A program made the translations under genes and the position numbers. Positions 10,922 to 20,931 of a stretch of 64,000 bases of DNA are shown here, in pieces. Source of the stretch: Sipunculus nudus (taxonomy: Eukaryota; Annelida; Sipuncula; Golfingiida; Sipunculidae); assembly GCA_026874595.1 (NCBI GenBank), contig CM049311.1, forward strand, positions 10,009,676 through 10,073,675, in the 5' to 3' direction. A model generated the notes under the pieces. That model was not told where the DNA came from and searched no databases. It worked only from the letters and a program-made list of their open reading frames with translations. How positions within the stretch are numbered: position 1 is the first letter of the stretch; every line of letters starts with the position of its first letter.

Positions 10922-13172
10922 GTAAGTGTGTCATTACAGATCTTCACATCAGTGTTGGTGAAAAAAAAATGAATATTAATATTAATAATCAAATTTGGCA
11001 AATTGAGGCTGCAGTTGTGTAAAATTACCCTGACATTTACCGTAAATCCTGTTTTTATCGCAGCGGCCATAAAAACAAACTCAAAATCGAAAATCTCGAC
11101 TTTTTTCTGAACTCGGGGTGCGGCTTTAAAGAGATGGTTTAACCGAAATGAACTGTGACAAGAACATTCTCCTGGACACGACGCGCCTTTGGGCGATAAT
11201 AGGAGATCAAACACACTATAGAGGAATTTACTCTTTGTAGTCAAAGAATTTTTGCTTTAATTGTATAGTCTATCATATAAAATATAGTATAGTTCATATG
11301 AAATGTAATAATTATTTGAATACAAATTGTTATTTTAAAATGTAAACATTGAACAATAACAACATTGATATTGAAATTAAAATGAATGAGATTATTTATG
11401 GTGAAGACTGGCGGTGACGTCTGTTCGACAAATTCAGTATTACCGTTCAACCGTTTATAACTTTGACGGAGCCGGATTACCTCAGATTCAATGTTGTTTA
11501 CTTCTGGTTAATCATTGTTTTTTAAACGATATATTTTCACAGATATTTGGTATGCATTTTAATATTGTTAGAGGGGAAACCCGCTTGTGTATATATTTAA
11601 CTGGTAAAACATGTCACCACGGCCGATGTAATTTGGTGAATATGCAGATTTTATAGGCCTCATATGCCGTGCCGTATTCTGTGTTTGCAACCGATTTTCC
11701 ATAATATTTTGGTCCAAAAAAAATATTCCGCTTGTAATTTTGAAGTCAATGTATGTTTTTATTCTTAAAGTAATAATTTGAAATCTTAATATATGATGAA
11801 AAGTCAATTTACTTGAATTACTCGGAAGATTCGAATCAATTTCTTATCAGTTACCTCGGTATTGTCATTGTCACATCGTACCTTGATACATCACTCCATG
11901 TCCCAACTTGCTGGTTCGTTAGAAAATATCGCCGGTCCGGTGAACCCGATATCAAAATAACTGTTACCTTATCGAGATACGAACGTACAGGAAACATGAC
12001 GCGTGAAAACGTGATTTTAAAGTGAAATCAAAGTGGCTGGTCGAGGTAAAAAAGTTTTTTTTTTTTCAAGAAGAAAGTTTCCCTGTGGCTGTCATCTTGT
12101 CAAGTCAGTGTTTGCGCATGGCACGCTGGGACGGAATAGTTTGCTGTTCTGTTTACCACCCAACGCGTACAGCAGTTCGAAATATATTTCTAGCGGAACA
12201 ACGGGGGGTTTATGCACATGGCAGCATTCAAACTTGATATGAAAATGGTCGTCAACTATTATTCGACTCTTTAAGATGTTAGTTTTTAGCTCAGCTGACT
12301 ATAAGTCATCTGAGCTATAGTCGTGGTCCATTGTCCGTCGTCCGTCCGTCCGTCCGTCCGTCCGTAGATGTGGCACGTTTTGAAACCGTAAGACCTAGGA
12401 ATCCAAAATTCGGCATAATGTTAGATGTCCCCAAGATCTCCTACCAAGCCGAAAACTGGGTCTTTGCAACTTTGTTCCTTTGAGAAATTAAGGAAAAACC
12501 TCAATTTTTTATTAAAAACCTATTTTCACACTTCAGGACTGCCTAATATCAAAACCACTCATCTGTTTTTCCTCATATTTACCATAAATATTCCTCTATA
12601 TAGTTCCTATGTACATGCCAGAAATTATGTCTGTATTATTTAATTTAAAAAAGTTATGGGCCCAAACATAATGCATTTTGTAAAAAATCAGGAAAGATAT
12701 TTGATCACTTAACACAAAAAATGTTAAAGCTATCGACCTTTTTTCCAGTAATATAACTTTAATTAATCAAAATTAAATTGTTTACCCAAAATTAGATGAA
12801 AATCTTTTAAATTTTCTAAAATATTAATAAAAATAAAAAATTGGTACCTTAAATTTTGCCCAACTTTGACCATGGCACGTTTTTTCCTGTAAGTACTGTG
12901 GATTTAATTTTCACAGCATGTTTTTTGCTTGCCGGAAATCTTCGATTTCGGCAAGCATATTGCTCAGTTGCGTATGTCTGTTTGTCTGTTTGTTGCTTGC
13001 CGGAAATCTTCGATTTCGGCAAGCATATTGCTCAGTTGCGTATGTCTGTTTGTCTGTTTGTTTGTTTGTTTGTCTGCACTCTCCTGGCCACAATTTTGCC
13101 ACAATCACCTTGAAACTTGCAGGGATGATGAAAAACATAATTTCTAGGTGCCCTATTGTTTTTGGTTAAAAT

Positions 13173-13198
13173 AGGTCAAAGGTCAAAGGTCAAGGTCA
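13173..13198 (+). promoter_or_regulatory. cluster of four nuclear-receptor half-sites (AGGTCA)
   Basis: Four AGGTCA half-sites in one orientation: two with one-base spacing (DR1 geometry) and the last pair touching, which makes TCAAGGTCA, the ERR/NR5A-type extended site. Repeated at 16531-16556. Three-site variants occur at 18950-18968 and 19480-19497. RXR/HNF4/COUP-type receptors bind DR1. Whether any receptor binds here is unknown, since the motif is part of a transposon. Confidence 0.5.
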
Positions 13199-14239
13199 CG
13201 ACAGGTATGGTTAACGGTTTTTGCGCTATAACTTCGCCATAAATAGGCTTATCCACTTCTGCAATAGCTCATTTTTTTCGTCATCACCCGGCCTTTCTTT
13301 TGACATGTAGCTAACTTAAATTTGCTGTTACCATGGTTACGCAATTTTGGGGAGAAATCATGGAATTTCGTGATTTTTTTCAAATTTGCAGCAATCGTAC
13401 TGATTCTGAGATATTTTATGTAACACAAGAATATCTCGAAATTGTTTTTTCAGATTTTGGAAATGGCCGCCAGGGGGCGTTGCAGATGAAAAAACATGAA
13501 CATTTGTTTTGGTGCTATACCTCCAGAACTATTAAACATTGGGCCATTTCCATCACAGCACCTTCAACTGGGGTCCATGGGCTTATTTTTGCGCATAGGT
13601 GCCAAAGTGCGCTATTGCCAGATTTCTCTACTTTTGGGGTAAAACTTTTGAATAATGACTATATGCAGTTTTCAGCTTCTCACTCTGTCAGTTTTTATGC
13701 TGGAGAGGTCATTTTTTTTGCATCTTGTAGCCCTTGGTGAGTTCTCGGTGGTCCAATCAAAAATCTTGCAAAATCTCGCACCGTTTCTCGTCAAACGAGA
13801 GTCTTCGAGATTTCATTAAATATGACCTACAGGTTGCATTTTTTTAACAATGGCTTTGAAATTGATATATTTTGTGTTATTTATAAATATCTCGAAATCA
13901 GTTTTTCATTTTTTGGAAATAGCCACCAGGGGGCGTGGTACCTGAAACACTGTAACATATCATTTTTCTGCAATATCTAATATAATTTTAAACATGGCAC
14001 AATTTTTATCGTTGTATCTTAAACTAGGAACATTGGCTTATTCCTCCGCACATGTAGCTTTGTGCTGCCGTTACCATGGTTACCAAATTTGTGGGTTAAA
14101 CTTGACGATCTGAAAATATGCAGTTTTTGGCTTCTATCTCGGTTAATATTTATGTTTCAAGGGTCTAGTTTTTTGCATAAGGCTGCTTCCCCTTGGTTCT
14201 AAGTCATTCAATTGCAAGTCTCGTCAAATTTCGCTCGGT

Positions 14240-15010
14240 TTATCGTCAAACGAGAAAAAACGAGATTTCACGGAAATGCTTATAACTCGGCGACTTTTAC
14301 AGCTACACAGGTCTAGTTTTCGGCATTTTATATAATATGACCAGCTTGACACGCCAGAAAAGAAATCAGGCCAAATCTCGCACCATATCTCGTCAAGCGA
14401 GAAAAAAACGAGATATCATGGAAATGCTTATAACTAGGTGACTTTTACAGCTACTCAGGTCTAGTTTTTGGCATTTGGTAACATTTGGCCAACTTGACAT
14501 AGTAAAACTGCAATACTTGGCGAAATCTCGCACTACATCTGGTCAAATGTGGAAAAACGAGATTTCACAGAAATGCATATAAGTCAGCGACTTTCACAGC
14601 TAGACAGGTCTAGTTTTTGGCATTCATTAACATTTGGACGGCTTGACATGACAAACCTGCAAGACTGGCCAAATCTCGCACCATATCTCGTCAAACGATA
14701 AAAAAGGAGATTTCACAGAAATGCTCATAACTCGGCAACTTTTACAGCTAGACAGATGTAGTTTTCGCCATTTCATAACATTTAGAGAGTTTGATATGAC
14801 AAATCTACAAGACTGGCCAAATCCTGCACCATATCTCGTCAAACGAGAAAACACGAGAGTACACGAAAATGCTTATAACTCGGCGACTTTTACAGCTAGA
14901 CGGATCCAGTTTTCGCCATTTCGTAACGTTTGGCCGTCTTGACATAATAAAACTGCTCGTCTTGCCAAATCTCGTTCTATATCTCGTCAAGCGAGAAAAA
15001 AACATGATTT
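14240..15010 (+). repeat. tandem repeats of about 145 bp with a CTCGTCAAACGAG hairpin (HLE-B2)
   Basis: About five to six units. Each has an AACGAGATTTCAC-like start, GCGACTTTTACAGCTA, a TAGTTTTYGGCATTT block and the small inverted repeat TCTCGTCAAACGAGA. Unit starts fall near 14265, 14407, 14548, 14703, 14850 and 14996. It is non-coding; short frames crossing it are not conserved between units. Confidence 0.8.
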
Positions 15011-15039
15011 CGCGTAAATGCTGATAACACGGCGACTTT

Positions 15040-16180
15040 TGCAGCTAGTTTGTTTTTTGGATAGGGCCACTAGGGGGCGCTGGATGCGAACCTCCCCAAT
15101 ATATCATATTTTGGCCATATCTCCAAAATTATAAGCCTCAATTACATAAACTATAGCTTATTTTCTTCCTCTGAGTCTCCTCCATAACCTGGTGTAGTCA
15201 TCTGGTCACAATTTTGTGTCACCTTGTCAGTGTGTCTGTCTGTTTGTCAATTGTCCTCAAATTCGCCTGCTTGCTCTTGCGTCTCACATATAGCATTCTA
15301 CAGCCCCCAGTTTTGAAAGAATCTTTTTGAAACTATTACATCTTAAGTCTTACACTAATATCTCGAAACCAACTTTTCATTTTCCGGATATGGCCGCTAG
15401 GGGGCGCTGAACTCGAACCTCTCCCAACATATCATGCTTTGGTAATATGTCCAAAACTATAAACCTCAGTTACATAAACTGTAGCTTTTTTCTTCCTTTG
15501 AGTCTTCTCCATAACCTGGAGTAGTCATCTGGACTCAATCTTGAGTTACTTTGTCAGTGTGTCTGTCTGTTTGTCAGTTGTCCTCAAATTCGCCTGCTTG
15601 CTGGTTCTTGCGTCTCACATATAGCATTCTATAGGCCACAGTTTTGAGGGAATCCTTTTGAAACTATTACACCTTATGTCTTACACTAATATCTCGAAAT
15701 AAATTTTTCATTTTCCGGATATTGCCACTAGTGCGCGCTGCACACGACCCTTACACACATACCATTGTATTGGCCATATCTCTACACCCAAAGCCTCAGT
15801 TACATAAACTATAGCTTATTTTCTTCCTTTTAGTCTTCTCCATAACCTGATTAAGGCATCTGGTTTCAATCTTCTGTCACTTTGTCAGTGTGTCCATCTG
15901 TTTGTCCGTTATCCTCAAAGTCGCCTGCTTGCTGGTTCTTACGCCTTACATATAGCATTCTACAGGCCACAGCTTTGACGGAATCCTTTTGAAACTGGGA
16001 CATCTCATGTCATACGCTAATAATACAAACCGCGTTTGTCGTTTTTGGAATATGTCCGCTAGAGGGCGCTACAGTCGAACCTCCCAAGTATATCATTAAT
16101 TCGCCATACCTCCAAAACTATTAATCTAAATTACATTAATTATAACTCATTTTCTTCCTTTGAATCTTCTCCATAACCAG
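15040..16180 (+). repeat. tandem repeats of about 330 bp (HLE-B2)
   Basis: About 3.5 units, beginning near 15060, 15385, 15715 and 16045. Shared words are the CTAGGGGGCGCTG box, CATAAACTATAGCTTATTTT, a TCTTCTCCATAACCTG block, a GTCTGTCTGTTTGTC microsatellite and TCGCCTGCTTGCTGGTTCTT. The units have diverged, so the amplification is not recent. Confidence 0.8.
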
Positions 16181-17584
16181 GTTAAGTCATCTGGTGTCAA
16201 TCTTGTCTCACAAAGTCAGTATGTCTGTCTGTTTGTCTTTTGTTGTCGGCTTTGTCTGCTTGCCTGTTCTTTTGTCTCATATGTCATTCTACGGGCCACA
16301 TATTCTCAGCAATGTCCTTGAGAGTCATTCCATTGACAGAAAACCGACAAAATTTTCTGTCTGTCCATCTGTGTTTCACTTCCGATTTCCGGCAAGCGTT
16401 CGACCTATGGTCGTCTAGTTTGTTTGTTTGTCTGCACTCTCCTGGCCACAATTTTGCCACAATCACCTTGAAACTTACAGGGATGATGAAAAACATAATT
16501 TCTAGGTGCCCTATTGTTTTTGGTTAAAATAGGTCAAAGGTCAAAGGTCAAGGTCACGACAGGTATGGTTAACGGTTTTTGCACTATAACTTCGCCATAA
16601 ATAGGCTTATCCACTTCTGCAATAGCTCATTTATTTCGTCATCACCTGGCCTTTCTTTTGACATGTAGCTTACTTAAATTTGCTGTTACCATGGTTACGC
16701 AATTTTGGGGAGAAATCATGGAATTTCGTGATATTTTTCAAATTTGCAGCAATCGTACTGATTCTGAGATATTTTATGTAACACAAGAATATCTCGAAAT
16801 TGTTTTTTCAGATTTTGGAAATGGCCGCCAGGGGGCGTTGCAGATTAAAAAAACATGAACATTTGTTTTGGTGCTATACCTCCAGAACTATTAAACATTG
16901 GGCCATTTCCATCACAGCACCTTCAACTGGGGTCCATGGGCTTATTTTTGCGCATAGGTGCCAAAGTGCGCTATTGCCAGATTTCTCTACTTTTGGGGTA
17001 AAACTTTTGAATTTTGAAAATATGCAGTTTTCAGCTTCTAACTCTGTCAGTTTTTATGCTGGAGAGGTCAATTTTTTTGCATCTTGTAGCCCTTGGTGAG
17101 CTCTCGGTGATCCAATCAAAAATCTTGCAAAATCTCGCACCGTTTCTCGTCAAACGAGAGTCTTCGAGATTTCATTTAATATGACCTACAGGTTGCATTT
17201 TTTTAACAATGGCTTTGAAATTGATATATTTTGTGTTATTTATAAATATCTCGAAATCAGTTTTTCATTTTTTGGAAATAGCCACCAGGGGGCGTGGTAC
17301 CTGAAACACTAACACATATCATTTTTCTGCAATATCTACAATAATTTTAAACATGGCACAATTTTTATTGTTGTATCTTAAACTAGGAACATTGGCTTAT
17401 TCCTCCGCACCTGTAGCTTTGTGCTGCCATTACCATGGTTACCAAATTTGTATGTTAAACTTGACGATCTGAAAATATGCAGTTTTTGGCTTCTATCTCG
17501 GTTAATATTTATGTTTCAAGGGTATAGTTTTTTGCATAAGGCTGCTTCCCCTTGGTTATAAGTCATTCAATTGCAAGTCCCGTC

Positions 17585-18375
17585 AAATTTCGCTCGGTTT
17601 ATCGTCAAACGAGAAAAACCGAGATTTCACGGAAATGCTTATAACTCGGCGACTTTTACAGCTACACAGGTCTAGTTTTCGGCATTTCATAACATATGAC
17701 CAGCTTGACACGCCAGAAAAGAAATCAGGCCAAATCTCGCACCATATCTCGTCAAGCGAGAAAAAAACGAGATATCATGGAAATGCTAATAACTAGGCGA
17801 CTTTTACAGCTACTCAGGTCTAGTTTTTGGCATTTGGTAACATTTGGCCAACTTGACATAGTAAAACTGCGATACTTGGCGAAATCTCGCACTACATCTG
17901 GTCAAATGTGGAAAAACGAGATTTCACAGAAATGCATATAAGTCGGCGACTTTCACGGCTAGACAGGTCTAGTTTTTGGCATTCATTAACATTTGGACGG
18001 CTTGACATGACAAACCTGCAAGACTGGCCAAATCTCGCACCATATCTCGTCAAACGATAAAAAAGGAGATTTCACAGAAATGCTAATAACTCGGCAACTT
18101 TTACAGCTGGACAGATGTAGTTTTCGCCATTTCATAACATTTAGAGAGTTTGATATGACAAATCTACAAGACTGGCCAAATCCTGCACCATATCTCGTCA
18201 AACGAGAAAACACGAGAGTACACGGAAATGCTTATAACTCGGCGACTTTTACAGCTAGACGGATCTAGTTTTCGCCATTTCGTAACGTTTGGCCGTCTTG
18301 ACATAATAAAACTGCTCGTCTTGCCAAATCTCGTACTATATCTCGTCAAGCGAGAAAAAAACATGATTTCACGTA
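17585..18375 (+). repeat. 145-bp tandem repeats, HLE-B1 copy
   Basis: The counterpart of 14240-15010, nearly base for base (about 3.36 kb downstream), with the same order of diverged units. The repeats therefore existed before B1 and B2 separated. Confidence 0.8.
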
Positions 18376-18407
18376 ACTGCTGATAACACCGCGACTTTTG
18401 CAGCTAG

Positions 18408-20931
18408 TTGCTTGCCGGAATCAAAGATTTCGGCAAGCATATTGCTCAGTTGCGTATGTCTGTTTGTCTGTCTGTCTGTCTGTCCGTCTGTCTGTCTGTC
18501 TGTCTGTCCGTCTGTCTGTCTGCACTCTTCTGGCCACAATTTTGCCACAATCACCTTGAAACTTTCAGAGATGATGGAGAATTAAATTTCTAGGTGCCCT
18601 ATTGTTTTTGGTTAATGAAGGTAAACGGTTAAGGTCAAGGTCATCAAAAAACCTCAAAATTTTATTTTCCTCATAACTTGGTTAAAAATTGTCGTATCAA
18701 CCTCATTCTTACCTCATTTTGTTCGTCTTTCCATTGCCCATATCCTGGTATGATGATCCTTTGTTGGCCTTGTGTCACCTTGTCAGTATGTCTGTCTGTT
18801 TCAGGGTTGTTGTCAATTTTGTCAACGGCCTTGTTGTTCTTTCGGACATTTACGACACTACAGGCCATAGTTTTGCAGCAATAACCTTGAAACTTTTAGA
18901 GATGATGGACAAGCAAAATTCTAGGCAGTCTTTAGTTTTTTATTAAAATAGGTCAAAGGTCAAGGTCAAGACCCTCAAAAAACCTCGAAACCGTATTTTC
19001 CTCAAAACTTTGTCACAAATTGTCGTATCAACCTCATTATTACCTCATTTTGTTCGTCTTTCCATTCCCCTTATCAAAGGGTGCTCAACCTTTGCTGGCC
19101 ATGTGTCACCTTGTCAGTATGTCTGTCTGTTCCTCTGTTGTTGTCAATTTTGTCAACGGCCTTGTTGTTCTGTCTCACATTTACGACACTACAAGCCACA
19201 GTTTTGCCGCAATCACCTTGAAACTTACAGAGATGACGAAAAAATAAAATGCAAGGTGCTCTATCGTTTTTCGTCAATATAGGTCAAGGACAAGGTCATC
19301 GAAAAACCTCGAAATTTTCTTTTCTTCATCACTTGGTCAAATATGGTCGTATCAACCTCATTTGTTTGTTTGTCATCACTCTCCTGGCCACAATTTTGCC
19401 ACAATCACCTTGAAACTTTCAGGGATGATAAACAACCAAAATTCTAGGTGCCTTTTTGTTTTTGGTCAAAATAAGTGAAAGGTCAAGGTCAAGGTCATCA
19501 AAACTTCTCAAAACGGTTTTTTCTTCATATCTTTGTGACTATTAGTTGTATCTACTTCAACAATAGCTCATTTTAATTGTCATTCCAAGGCCTGTCATCT
19601 GGTGTGTAGCTGACTCAAATTTGCCGTAACCATGGTTATAAATTTTGGGGGAAAAGTCATGATATTCGAAATTAAGGGGTCTGATTTTTCTAACTTTGTC
19701 AGTGTTAAAGCTAGAGAGACCTAGTTTTTTGCATCAGGTAGCATTCAACTAGTACTACAAGATTTTATTACAAGTCTTGCAGTATCTCGTAAAATATCTC
19801 GTGAATAGAGATATTTCGAGATTTCATTCATCTTCCGCCAAAGGCCACATTATTGCAGGAATCATTTTGAAACTGACATATCATAAGTCCTACACTAGTA
19901 TCTCGAAATGGTTTTTTCATTTTTTGAATATTGCTGCTAGGGGGCGCTGCATACGACCCTCACACACATATCATTACATTGGCCATATCTCTAAAACCCA
20001 AAGCTCAATTACATAAACTATAGCTTATTTTTTCCCTCTGAGTCTTCTCCATAAACTGATAATGTCATCTGGTCTCAATCTTGTGTCACTTTGTCAGTGT
20101 GTCCGTCTGTTTGTCAGTTGTCCTCAAATTTGGCTGCTTGCTGATTCTTGCGTCTCGCATATAGCATTCTACAGACCACAGTTTTTGAAGAAGCATTTGA
20201 AAACTGATGCATGTTATATTTTCTCACAATTTTTTTTTCATTTTCCGGATATGGCCGCTAGGTGGCGCTGCACCTGACCCTCACACACATATCATTATAT
20301 TGACCATATCTCTAAAACCCAAAGCCTTAATTACAGAAACTATGGCTTATTTTCTTTCCCTGAGTCTTCTCCATGACCTAGTAATGTCATCTGGTCTCAT
20401 TCTTGTATGACTTTGTCAGTGTGTCTGTCTGTTTGTCTGTTGTCCTCAAATCCGCCTACTTGCTGGTTCTTGCGTCTCATATATAGCATTCTACAGGCCA
20501 CAGTTTTTTTTTCAGGAATCCTTTTAAAACTGGTACATCTTATGTGTTTCACTAATATCTCAAAACAGATTTTTCATTTAGCCACTAGGGGGCGCTGCAC
20601 CTTCACCTCCCCAACATATCATGTTTTGGCCATATCTCCAAAATTATAAACCTTATCTACATAAACCATCGCTAATTTTGCTCTTCTTTACCTTCGGCAC
20701 TTTTGTCTGGTAATCTGTTATCACAGATGTGTCAGTATGTTTGTCTGTTAGTCTTTTGTGGTCAGCTTTGTCTGCTTCCTCGTTGTTTTGTCTGATATGT
20801 CATTTTACAGGCCACAACTTCTCAGCAAACGCTGAGGGTCATTCAAATAATAGAAAACCCACAATATGTTCTGTCTGTCCATCTGTCTGTCATTTCAACT
20901 TCCGGCAAGCGTTCGACCTCTGGTCGTCTAG
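18408..20931 (+). mobile_element. HLE-B3, third HLE-B 5' end sharing the last 3' end
   Basis: A third 5' terminus, TTGCTTGCCGGAATC with inverse arm GATTTCGGCAAGC, starts directly after GCAGCTAG. In HLE-B2 that word continues into the 330-bp repeats. A (GTCT)n run follows (18457-18521), then a core with AGGTCA clusters, two TTGTCAACGGCCTTG units, and 330-bp-type units from about 19910. Only one 3' end remains for B1 and B3, so a 3' part has been lost or merged. Confidence 0.7.
19905..20690 (+). repeat. 330-bp tandem repeats, HLE-B3 copy
   Basis: Three units (near 19920, 20240 and 20575) of the same repeat as 15040-16180, each with the CTAGGGGGCGCTG-type box and the TAACTATAGCTTATTTT-like stretch. 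They have diverged from one another. Confidence 0.75.

Larger units (their letters stand above)
12993..16418 (+). mobile_element. HLE-B2, inserted in the 5' microsatellite of HLE-B1
   Basis: It repeats the 5' end TTGCTTGCCGG with its hairpin. Its 3' end, 16388-16418, has TTTCCGGCAAGCG, hairpin CGACCTATGGTCG and GTCTAG. The bases after it, a TTTG run leading into CTGCACTCTCCTGGCC, continue HLE-B1's microsatellite. About 1.9 kb (13080-14995) is nearly identical to B1's 16435-18370. Length is about 3.4 kb. It is the most complete B copy here. Confidence 0.85.
13464..20597 (+). promoter_or_regulatory. eleven CTCF-like core motifs, all on the + strand
   Basis: Matches to the CTCF core (TGGCCASYAGRKGGCRSYR) lie at 13464-13482, 13920-13938, 15064-15083, 15391-15409, 15722-15740, 16053-16071, 16822-16840, 17279-17297, 19931-19949, 20252-20270 and 20579-20597. 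The best are TGGCCGCTAGGGGGCGCTG (15391) and GGGCCACTAGGGGGCGCTGG (15064), each with one mismatch. The site at 15722 is weakened (GTGCGCGCTG). One motif sits in each 330-bp unit. The match is visible; binding is inference. Confidence 0.55.
12925..20931 (+). mobile_element. HLE-B1, outer copy of a nested Helentron-like cluster
   Basis: This is a different family from HLE-A with the same layout. The 5' end TTGCTTGCCGGAAATC folds onto GATTTCGGCAAGC, followed by a (GTCT/GTTT)n run. The 3' end has TTCCGGCAAGCG (inverse of the 5' motif), hairpin CGACCTCTGGTCG and terminus GTCTAG before T. The interior is non-coding, with tandem repeats of about 145 bp and 330 bp. HLE-B2 (12993-16418) is inserted in its 5' microsatellite, and a third 5' end starts at 18408. 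The 3' end at 20898-20931 serves either B1 or B3. Confidence 0.8.

Noticed and set aside
13333-13740. 135-codon frame in HLE-B2, one of the longest in the window
   Set aside because: The nearly identical copy at 16691-17099 carries a one-base insertion that breaks the frame. There is no recognisable domain, and it lies inside a non-coding repeat with CTCF-like boxes.
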